Below are positions 34,053-41,616 of a DNA stretch of 64,000 nt, piece by piece. Below the pieces are notes generated by a model. The model was not told the origin of the DNA and did not search any database. It worked only from the letters and a program-made list of their open reading frames with translations. How positions within the stretch are numbered: position 1 is the stretch's first letter; the number at the start of each line of letters is the position of its first letter. The DNA comes from Phycisphaerae bacterium. Lineage in GTDB: Bacteria; Planctomycetota; Phycisphaerae; Sedimentisphaerales; Anaerohalosphaeraceae. A program made the translations under genes and the position numbers. The stretch lies in NCBI GenBank assembly GCA_018052735.1, contig JAGPMT010000002.1:109184-173183 (forward strand), read 5' to 3'.

Positions 34053-36365
34053 ATGCGGCAGTTGCGGTCTCAAGCGGCGGTTTTGCTGGCTGTTTGTATC
34101 TGCGCTGGCTTGGCGGGGGCACAAGACTCTGCCCTTTCTCCGGAAGGTCTGACAATTAAAAGTCTGGAGGTGGCCGGCAATGTAACGCTGACCCGTGCCG
34201 AAATTCTGGCTGTCGTCCGCTCTCGGTCCGGCCTGCCGTTCCGCGCCGAAACCGCTGCTGAGGACATGCGCCGTATCGGCCGGCTGGAGGCCGTCGAAAG
34301 GGTCTACTACAACACGCGCATTGAAAATGGAACGGTTGTGCTGACATATGTTGTAGAGGAGCGCAATCTGGTCCGTTCTCTTGCGCTAGTCGGAAATAAG
34401 AAACTCAAAGATGCCGTGCTGCTGAAGGAACTGGGCTTTCACACCGGCGATTACTTGGATGTGTTTCTGGTGCGGGCCGGTGCTGATGCCATGGAGGCCC
34501 TCTACCGCAAAAAGGGCTTCCCTTGGGCAAAGGTAACAGTTTCAGAAGAAGGCCTTCTGCTGGGACAGGTAACCTATCAGATCGAAGAAGGCCCCAGGCC
34601 GAAAATCGCCCATGTAGAGTATAACGGGAACCAGATGCTGCGGGACGGCCAGCTCAGCGATGTTGTTAAAACCAAGCCGCGTAAGTTCCTCTTTTTCCCC
34701 GTCTATTATACCCCTGAGCAGGTGGAGCAGGATACCCAAAAGCTGCTGGAAGCCTACCACAAAAAATCCTTTCTTGATGCGCAGATTTCAAACAAAGTGG
34801 TGTTCAACGAAACCAAAAGCAGGGCCTATGTAACATTTGATGTCGCCGAAGGGCCGGCTTATACGGTCAATGCTATCCGCCTGTCCGGCAATGAATTTTT
34901 CTCCAGTGAGCAGCTCAGCGGCAATATGAAGCTGCGTCAAAATTATTTCTACAGCGAGGCCTGGGCTGATTTTGATGCTAAAAAAATCAAGAGCACCTAT
35001 GGCCAGCAGGGGTTCATCGATGCGCAGGTTGATGCCAAGCGTACCATTCTGCCCGAAGCCCGGGTGGATGTGGACTATGAAATTAAAGAGGGCAGCCGCT
35101 ACCGCATCGGCGAAGTTACCGTCGTTGGTAATACCACGCTGCAGGATCGAACTATCCGGCGCATTATGGATGAAGAGGGTTTTACACCCGGCCAATGGTA
35201 CAATGCGGATATTGCCCGGGGCAACGGCGAAGGGGAGTTGGAAAAAATTATTCGCCAGTCGGTTGTAGCTGAAGCGGCCTCTATTGTTCCTACGGGCACC
35301 GATCCCAATACCCGTGATGCCTTGGTCACCATTCGCGAAGGACAGACCGGTTCGATTATGCTGGGTGCCGGTATAGCCAGCGACAGCGGCGTCATCGGAA
35401 GCATTTCGCTGACCCAGCGCAATTTTGACATAACTGACTGGCCCGAAAGCTGGAGCGAGCTGTTTACCGGCAAGGCCTTTCGCGGCGCAGGCCAGCAGTT
35501 CCGGCTCACAGCCAGCCCCGGCACGGAAGTCAGCACTTATTCGGTCAGTTTTACCGAACCTTATCTGTTTGATATGCCGATGGCTTTAAATCTGGTTGGC
35601 TCCAGCTTTGAACGCTGGCGCGAAACATACGATGAATCGCGCCTGACCGGACGCTTTGGTCTGGAAAAACGTTATGCCGATGACTGGCGCAGAGGCCTTA
35701 GTTTTCGGCTGGAAGATGTTAAAATTGAGAATTTGGATTGGGATGCTCCTCAGGATGTAATTGATGTCAAGGGTTCCAATATGCTTTACGGTACGCGGCT
35801 GTATATCCGCAAAGATACAACCGACAGCCGTTTTACACCCAGCCGCGGCTATAATTTTGACGCCGGCTATGAGCAGGTCTTCGGTGACCATACATTTGGC
35901 ATTCTCGACGGCACCTATCGCTGGTACACCACCCTCTATGAAGACTTGGCTGAGCTGAAAACGGTGCTCGAAACCAAAATCACTGCTGCTACTACGGTCG
36001 GCAATGCTCCTACATTTGAGCGGTTCTATCTGGGCGGTCAAAGCTCGCTGCGCGGTTTTGAATACCGCGGCGTCAGCCCCCGCAGCGGTCCCAGCAAGGA
36101 GCCCATTGGGAGCGACTGGATGGTTGTCGGAAATGCCGAGGTGGCAGTGCCGCTGGGCAGCCAAATGTTTTCGTGGCTGTTCTTTACGGATGCCGGCCTC
36201 ATTGATGACGGAAATGTTCGCTCCTCCGTGGGTACCGGCATACAGATTTTGATACCCCAGTTCTTCGGGCCGGTGCCGATGCGTTTTGAGCTGGCCGCCC
36301 CGATTACCAAAGACCAAGACGATGATACTCAGGTCTTCAGTTTTTCAGTCGGTGCTCTCTTCTAA
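34053..36365 (+). CDS. bamA: Outer membrane protein assembly factor BamA
   Basis: 770 residues with signal peptide (LRSQAAVLLAVCICAGLAGAQ). Five POTRA-type repeats fill the first half (for example TIKSLEVAGNVTLTRAEIL, ARVDVDYEIKEGSRYRIGEVTVVGN). The C-terminal half is an Omp85 16-strand barrel with the conserved loop-6 region (FYLGGQSSLRGFEYRGVSPR) and a final beta strand ending in F. GGGAGGTG stands before the ATG at 34053, so the frame from 34026 is trimmed. It inserts beta-barrel proteins into the outer membrane. Leads the envelope gene run, 31 bp after dnaB. Confidence 0.95.
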   Translation: MRQLRSQAAVLLAVCICAGLAGAQDSALSPEGLTIKSLEVAGNVTLTRAEILAVVRSRSGLPFRAETAAEDMRRIGRLEAVERVYYNTRIENGTVVLTYVVEERNLVRSLALVGNKKLKDAVLLKELGFHTGDYLDVFLVRAGADAMEALYRKKGFPWAKVTVSEEGLLLGQVTYQIEEGPRPKIAHVEYNGNQMLRDGQLSDVVKTKPRKFLFFPVYYTPEQVEQDTQKLLEAYHKKSFLDAQISNKVVFNETKSRAYVTFDVAEGPAYTVNAIRLSGNEFFSSEQLSGNMKLRQNYFYSEAWADFDAKKIKSTYGQQGFIDAQVDAKRTILPEARVDVDYEIKEGSRYRIGEVTVVGNTTLQDRTIRRIMDEEGFTPGQWYNADIARGNGEGELEKIIRQSVVAEAASIVPTGTDPNTRDALVTIREGQTGSIMLGAGIASDSGVIGSISLTQRNFDITDWPESWSELFTGKAFRGAGQQFRLTASPGTEVSTYSVSFTEPYLFDMPMALNLVGSSFERWRETYDESRLTGRFGLEKRYADDWRRGLSFRLEDVKIENLDWDAPQDVIDVKGSNMLYGTRLYIRKDTTDSRFTPSRGYNFDAGYEQVFGDHTFGILDGTYRWYTTLYEDLAELKTVLETKITAATTVGNAPTFERFYLGGQSSLRGFEYRGVSPRSGPSKEPIGSDWMVVGNAEVAVPLGSQMFSWLFFTDAGLIDDGNVRSSVGTGIQILIPQFFGPVPMRFELAAPITKDQDDDTQVFSFSVGALF

Positions 36366-36499
36366 GTCCGGCCGATGATAGGAAAGCAGATGCGATATGG
36401 TGCAGACGTGTGTAAAGCGTGAAGTTTTTTCGTTTATTGATTGAAAGTTGACCCTTTATGGCGCATCTTCAGATGCCCAGCAGAAAGAAAGGATTCAAA

Positions 36500-37093
36500 A
36501 TGAAAAACGCAAAATTGATGTATACGTTCTCCGCTGTAGCTATTGTGGTCTCACTTGGAATTTATCGGCAGGCACATCTTGACGCAGCCGCCGCTGCAGC
36601 ACCGGCCAAAATCGGGGTCGTCAATGTAACACAGGTGCTCGAAAACTGTGCCAAACACAAACAATGGCAGGAAAAAATGCAGAGCGAGCGGACCGCGATG
36701 GAAAACGAATACAAAAAAATGAAGGATGAACTGGATGCTCTGCAGGCCAACCTTAAGCTGCGAACACCCGGCAGCGAGGATGCCCTGCGTCTTCAGAGTG
36801 AAATGCTCGAAAAGAAGGCCCTGATGGATGCCAAGGATGAGTTTTACCGCACAAAGGTAGAATCCGAAATGCAGCGCTGGACAGAATCGCTCTATCAAAA
36901 GCTGCTGACCGTCGTTCAGGATGTTGCCAAGACCAAAGGACTGGATATGGTCATCGCCGATGAACAGCTGGACCTGCCGGCGCCGTCCCTTCGCGATTTT
37001 ATGCTTACAGTCAAGACTAAAAAACTGCTCTACCGCAGCGAACAGTATGACCTGACTGCCGAAGTTTTGGCCGCACTGGATAAGGCCCAATGA
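36500..37093 (+). CDS. skp: Skp/OmpH-family periplasmic chaperone
   Basis: 197 residues. A signal or anchor sequence (LMYTFSAVAIVVSLGIYR) is followed by the Skp core: IGVVNVTQVLENCAKHKQWQ, then long coiled-coil arms (ENEYKKMKDELDALQANLKL), then the conserved end (DMVIADEQLDLP). Skp trimers escort outer membrane proteins across the periplasm to BamA, which is the gene just upstream. The ATG at 36500 has AAAGGA before it. Confidence 0.9.
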   Translation: MKNAKLMYTFSAVAIVVSLGIYRQAHLDAAAAAAPAKIGVVNVTQVLENCAKHKQWQEKMQSERTAMENEYKKMKDELDALQANLKLRTPGSEDALRLQSEMLEKKALMDAKDEFYRTKVESEMQRWTESLYQKLLTVVQDVAKTKGLDMVIADEQLDLPAPSLRDFMLTVKTKKLLYRSEQYDLTAEVLAALDKAQ

Positions 37094-37100
37094 CGGCTGA

Positions 37101-38150
37101 ATGACTTTTGCAGCGAGCCTATATATGTTATTGTCCGAACTTGCAGAAAAGCTGAAAGCAAAACTGACCGGCGGCGGTGAAAAAACAATAGTCGGTGTCA
37201 ATACAATTCAGGATGCCGCCCCAGATCAGGTATGCTTTTTAACATCAGCCAAACACGCCAAAGGATTAGCCGGTTCTCGTGCGGCGGCTGTAATTACTGA
37301 TAAACCCCTGCCGGAATGCTTAATCCCGCAATTGGTGGTCGATAATGTAAACAAGGCGCTTATTACAGCTATGGAGTTGTTTGCTCCAAAGTTGGCCGGT
37401 TTTGGCGGGATTCATCCGACGGCTGTAATCGAACCGTCAGCACAGATCGATAAGACTGCTGCTGTTGGTCCGGGTGCATATATCAGCCATGGTGTCAAAA
37501 TCGGTGCTCACACAGTCATAGGGCCCGGCTGCAAGATAGGCGAAAAGACCGTTATCGGGATGCATTGTCGGCTGGATGCCAATGTGGTTGTCTATCACAA
37601 TTGTCAAATCGGTAATTTTTGCATCATTCAGGCCAACTCTACCATTGGTTCGACCGGTTTCGGCTATGCCTTTATTGATGGACAGCATCGTCTGATTCCC
37701 CACAACGGCGGCGTGATTCTGGAAGACGGCGTGGAAATCGGTGCAAACAGCTGTGTGGACAGGGCCAAATTCGGCAATACCATTATCGGAGCGGGAACCA
37801 AAATAGATAATCTGGTCCAGATTGCCCACAATGTCCGGATCGGCCGGCTCTGCCTGCTGGCCGGTCAGGTTGGCATTGCCGGCAGCACGGTGCTCGGAAA
37901 CGGGGTTGCAATGGGCGGTCAGTCGGGCATTATTGATAATAAGATTTTAGGTGATGGCGCGATGGTCTGTGCCAAAAGTGCCGTTACCGAAAATGTGCCG
38001 CCCGGACAGGCTGTTTTGGGAATGCCGCCGCAGGAAATGCATCGGGAACTAAAGTGTGTGGCAATCTATCAGCGCCTTCCCGAACTGGCCAAAGAACTCA
38101 AGGAACTTAGACAAAGGGTCAAACAGCTTGAGTCAGCAGAAAACCATTAA
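37101..38150 (+). CDS. lpxD: UDP-3-O-acylglucosamine N-acyltransferase
   Basis: 349 residues. Adds the second acyl chain in lipid A synthesis. The N-terminal uridine-binding domain ([22 protein letters not shown]) is followed by a left-handed beta-helix of hexapeptide repeats. The catalytic His region is seen as QIAHNVRIG and GGQSGI. The C-terminal helix is present ([13 protein letters not shown]). Start is uncertain between ATG 37101 and ATG 37125 ([10 protein letters not shown]); neither has a good ribosome site. It lies 7 bp after skp and overlaps the next gene by 23 bp. Confidence 0.95.
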   Translation: MTFAASLYMLLSELAEKLKAKLTGGGEKTIVGVNTIQDAAPDQVCFLTSAKHAKGLAGSRAAAVITDKPLPECLIPQLVVDNVNKALITAMELFAPKLAGFGGIHPTAVIEPSAQIDKTAAVGPGAYISHGVKIGAHTVIGPGCKIGEKTVIGMHCRLDANVVVYHNCQIGNFCIIQANSTIGSTGFGYAFIDGQHRLIPHNGGVILEDGVEIGANSCVDRAKFGNTIIGAGTKIDNLVQIAHNVRIGRLCLLAGQVGIAGSTVLGNGVAMGGQSGIIDNKILGDGAMVCAKSAVTENVPPGQAVLGMPPQEMHRELKCVAIYQRLPELAKELKELRQRVKQLESAENH

Positions 38151-39435
38151 AAGTGAAGCCAAACTATCCGGTCGGGGACTCTTTAGCGGCTGTGATGTCA
38201 AAGTAGTCTTTAAGCCGGCAGATCCCGATACCGGAGTTGTTTTTGTGCGCCGAGACCTTCAGCCCCCTGTATATATTCCGGTGTCCCCCCAGAACATTGC
38301 CGTCCGACAGCGGCGGACTGCTCTGCAAAATGGCGATGCCTATGTTGAAACTTCAGAACACTGCCTGGCTGCCGTCAGCGCTTTGGATATTGACAACCTG
38401 ATTATTGAAATAGATGCCCCTGAACTGCCGGGCTTTGAAGGCAGCAGTGAAGAGTTTTTTAAAACGCTCCAGAAATGCGGCATCCAAATGCAGGAGGCCG
38501 AACAGAATCCTATTATTATCACCGAGCCGATAGCGATAAATGAGGGCGATAAATCCATCTATGCCCTGCCGTCTGGTACCGGCGGATTGAGCATCACCTA
38601 TGATTTGGACTATACCCAACATACCGGCATCGGACGCCAGATTTATTCCTGCGATTTGAGCGAATCGCACTTTGCACAGCATCTGGCCCGCACCCGGACG
38701 TTTGTGCTTGAGGCCGAAGCCCGCCAAATGCAGGCAATGGGAATCGGAACGCATCTGAGCCCTAAGGAAATACTGGTTATCAGCTCGGATGGACCTATTA
38801 AAAACAGTTTTCGTTTTCCCGATGAATGCGTGCGGCACAAAGTCGTCGATCTCATCGGCGACCTGCGGCTGGCAGGGCGGCCCATCATCGGCAGAATTGT
38901 CGCCTATAAATCAGGCCATGCCCTTAACCAGAAACTGGTGATGCAGATAGTCGAAGCCGAACGCCGAAGCCGAAAGGAACGTCTCCTGGAAAGCAAACCC
39001 GTGCTGGATATCCGCCGGATTCAGCGCATTCTGCCCCATCGCTATCCATTCCTGCTGGTCGATAAGGTTGTTGAAGTCGAGCCAGACCACTGGATAAAAG
39101 CTGTCAAAAATGTGACCTTTAATGAGCAGTTTTTCCAAGGACACTTTCCCGGCCGACCCGTGATGCCCGGCGTTCTGATTGTCGAGGCAATGGCTCAGGT
39201 ATCCGGCCTTCTGTTTGCCCAGACCCTTGAGCATACCGGAAAGCTCGCTGTCCTGCTGACGATGGACAGCGTTAAAATTCGAAAATCCGTTATCCCCGGC
39301 GATCAGCTTATCTTGACAGCGCAGGCAGACAAAGTCCGAAGCCGCGCAGCCAAATGCAACTGTACCGCTATGGTCGGCAATGAAATTGTGGCAGAAGCCC
39401 AGCTGAAATTTATGCTGGTGGACGATGAAGTATAA
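38128..39435 (+). CDS. Bifunctional LpxC-FabZ fusion: deacetylase plus hydroxyacyl-ACP dehydratase
   Basis: 435 residues. The first ~285 are LpxC (UDP-3-O-acyl-GlcNAc deacetylase, the committed lipid A step), with zinc and catalytic motifs [27 protein letters not shown] and GHALNQKLV. The last ~145 are FabZ (3-hydroxyacyl-ACP dehydratase), with [14 protein letters not shown], the active His in [11 protein letters not shown] and the Glu in EAMAQ. The two compete for the same acyl-ACP pool, so fusion fixes their ratio. Such fusions are known in Bacteroidetes and some other groups. The TTG at 38128 with AAAGGG upstream is chosen; the frame runs further back inside lpxD. Confidence 0.93.
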   Translation: MSQQKTIKSEAKLSGRGLFSGCDVKVVFKPADPDTGVVFVRRDLQPPVYIPVSPQNIAVRQRRTALQNGDAYVETSEHCLAAVSALDIDNLIIEIDAPELPGFEGSSEEFFKTLQKCGIQMQEAEQNPIIITEPIAINEGDKSIYALPSGTGGLSITYDLDYTQHTGIGRQIYSCDLSESHFAQHLARTRTFVLEAEARQMQAMGIGTHLSPKEILVISSDGPIKNSFRFPDECVRHKVVDLIGDLRLAGRPIIGRIVAYKSGHALNQKLVMQIVEAERRSRKERLLESKPVLDIRRIQRILPHRYPFLLVDKVVEVEPDHWIKAVKNVTFNEQFFQGHFPGRPVMPGVLIVEAMAQVSGLLFAQTLEHTGKLAVLLTMDSVKIRKSVIPGDQLILTAQADKVRSRAAKCNCTAMVGNEIVAEAQLKFMLVDDEV

Positions 39436-39498
39436 ACAGCAGTATTTGCGACTGTGAGATAATAACCAATTTATATTTTGGAGGTTCTAAAAAAAAGT

Positions 39499-40308
39499 AT
39501 GAGTCAACAAATTCATCCTACCGCCGTGATTGCACCCAGTGCACAGGTAGGGTCAAATGTGGTCATCGGCCCCTATACTGTCGTAGACGAGGGGGCGGTT
39601 ATCGGCGACAATACCATTCTCGATACCCATGTGGTCATCGGCAAAAATACCCGACTCGGCAAGCATAACCGTGTTTATGCAGGGGCTGTTATTGGCCGCC
39701 CTCCGCAGGTGCTGGGTTTTGATGAAAACAGCCGGCTGGGCGGGCTGATTATCGGCGACCATAATGTCATTCGGGAATATGTAACAATTCATCCCAGTAT
39801 GTACCCCGACCATAATACCATTGTCGGCAGCGGCAATCTTCTGATGATAAATGTCCATCTGGGCCACGATTGCCACCTTGAAGACAAAATTGTCATCAGC
39901 AACTGCACGCAGGTCTCGGGCCACTGCAAAATCGAAACCGGCGCTTGGCTGAGCGGTATGGTTGCCGTCCATCAGTTTGTCACCATCGGCCGCTGGTGCT
40001 ATGCCGCCGGCTATACCGGCATTAACCATGATGTTCCCCCATTTGTTATCGTTAGCGGCCATTATCCGCTGGAAATTCGTGCCGTCAATAAGCGCGGTTT
40101 AGCACGTGCCGGCCTGTCTGACGAGCAGAAGGACGCTGTCTTTGATGCGTTCAAATGGATTTGGCGCGGCGACGGTCCTATTCTTGAACGTGTCAAGGAA
40201 TTGGCCCAGCGGGATGGACTGGCTGAACCTGTCCGCGCAATGGTAGATTCGCTGATAAACAGCAGCAAGCAGCGTTTCGGCCGGCATCTGGAACTGTATA
40301 GGGAATAG
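39499..40308 (+). CDS. lpxA: UDP-N-acetylglucosamine acyltransferase
   Basis: 269 residues from MSQQIHPTAVIAPSAQ. Beta-helix of hexapeptide repeats, then a C-terminal helical domain (NKRGLARAGLSDEQKDAVFDAFKWIWR). The catalytic His region is HLGHDCHLEDKIVISNC. First acylation of lipid A synthesis. GGAGG is 14 nt before the ATG, rather far; no nearer start codon is in frame. Follows lpxC-fabZ by 63 bp. Confidence 0.95.
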   Translation: MSQQIHPTAVIAPSAQVGSNVVIGPYTVVDEGAVIGDNTILDTHVVIGKNTRLGKHNRVYAGAVIGRPPQVLGFDENSRLGGLIIGDHNVIREYVTIHPSMYPDHNTIVGSGNLLMINVHLGHDCHLEDKIVISNCTQVSGHCKIETGAWLSGMVAVHQFVTIGRWCYAAGYTGINHDVPPFVIVSGHYPLEIRAVNKRGLARAGLSDEQKDAVFDAFKWIWRGDGPILERVKELAQRDGLAEPVRAMVDSLINSSKQRFGRHLELYRE

Positions 40309-40318
40309 GACATTACCA

Positions 40319-41323
40319 ATGGCTCTGTTGCGTACTGCCGTCGTGGGTGCCGGCAAGATGGGCCGGATTCACGCCAAAGTCTATTCCAAGTTGGACAATG
40401 TCCAGCTTGTCGCCGTGGCCGACAGCAATCCCGAAAAGGCCGCTGCTGTTGCCGAACAGTTCGATTGTCTGGCTGTCGCCGATCCTGCCGACCTGATCGG
40501 CAAAGTAGATGCCGTTACCATTTCCGCCCCCACGGCGGCGCATTATGATTTGGCATCCCTGTTCATTCAAAATAAAATACCGGTACTGATTGAAAAACCC
40601 CTGGCTGCTGCAGTTGAGCAGGGCCGCGACATTGTGAAACTGGCGAAAAAGCACAATGTTGTTGTGGCCGTCGGCCATTCAGAGCGCTGCAATCCCGTCG
40701 TGCAGGCGATGAAACGGCTGCATATCGAGCCGATGTTCATTGAAGTAACCCGCGTCAGCCCCTATCCTTTCCGTTCGATGGATATCGGCGTGGTGCTGGA
40801 TGTAATGATTCACGACATCGATATCATTCTTTCTTTGGCCAGCAGCCCCGTCAAAAAAGTCGATGCCGCCGGAGTCAATGTTATTGCCGACCACGAAGAT
40901 ATCTGCAATGCCCGCATCGTCTTCGAAAACGGCTGCATCGCCAATGTTACCGCCTCCCGACTGGCACTCAAAACCGAACGCAAAGTCCGTGTCTTCAGCC
41001 GGCAGGCCTATCTGTCGCTGGATTATTTCCGCAAAGAGGGCATCATCATCAAGACCGACCCCAACGTCGATGTCGTCAAGTGGATTCGCCAGCACCAGCA
41101 GGCGCAGGATTTTGACTTTTCTACGGTCAACTGGAAAGATTTGCTGCATTTCGAAAACCTGCAGATTGAAGATGCAGAACCTCTTAAACTCGAGCAGCAG
41201 GCCTTTCTGGCCTCCATCCTCGATCCGTCCAAACGCCCCGAAGTTACCGCCGAAGAAGGGCTGGCTGCCCTTGAATGCGCCGAACAAATCCTCGAATCTA
41301 TCCGTGCCCACCGGTGGCGATAA
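40319..41323 (+). CDS. Gfo/Idh/MocA-family oxidoreductase, GnnA-like by context
   Basis: 334 residues. N-terminal Rossmann domain (TAVVGAGKMGRIHAKVYSKL), the EKP motif (VLIEKPLAA) and the family C-terminal domain with DVMIHDIDIIL. NAD-dependent oxidation of a sugar hydroxyl is the usual reaction. It begins 10 bp after lpxA. In Acidithiobacillus and Leptospira, GnnA of this family oxidises the 3-OH of UDP-GlcNAc so that GnnB can aminate it, giving N-linked acyl chains in lipid A. No gnnB-like aminotransferase follows here, so the exact substrate is inferred only from position. Confidence 0.85.
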   Translation: MALLRTAVVGAGKMGRIHAKVYSKLDNVQLVAVADSNPEKAAAVAEQFDCLAVADPADLIGKVDAVTISAPTAAHYDLASLFIQNKIPVLIEKPLAAAVEQGRDIVKLAKKHNVVVAVGHSERCNPVVQAMKRLHIEPMFIEVTRVSPYPFRSMDIGVVLDVMIHDIDIILSLASSPVKKVDAAGVNVIADHEDICNARIVFENGCIANVTASRLALKTERKVRVFSRQAYLSLDYFRKEGIIIKTDPNVDVVKWIRQHQQAQDFDFSTVNWKDLLHFENLQIEDAEPLKLEQQAFLASILDPSKRPEVTAEEGLAALECAEQILESIRAHRWR

Positions 41324-41474
41324 TGTGATTTAATTTAAAAAACCTAAAAAAGATTGTGTGGTAAAGCCCAAAAACAATGACGGGGAGATATATAAATCTT
41401 CGAAAATCATATTATGTAGTTCGAAAACAGCATTTTCGGCACTCTAAAAGCTGTTCCTTATCTTGTTTTCATTG

Positions 41475-41503
41475 TTGACAGAGAGCCGTTTTGCGGCTAT
41501 ATT
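41475..41503 (+). promoter_or_regulatory. Strong sigma-70-type promoter for ppdK
   Basis: TTGACA, exactly 17 nt, TATATT. The transcript would begin near 41510, leaving a leader of about 105 nt before the ppdK ATG. AAGGGAG is 10 nt before that ATG. Confidence 0.7.
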
Positions 41504-41616
41504 TCACATCCTTTTATTGAACGACACCCTGATTTATATCGTGCGGTCTGTGTAGGACAGCAAAAACGCCAGAATACGCGAAATTTTAACCGTTTAAGAT
41601 AAGGGAGATTTTCACA

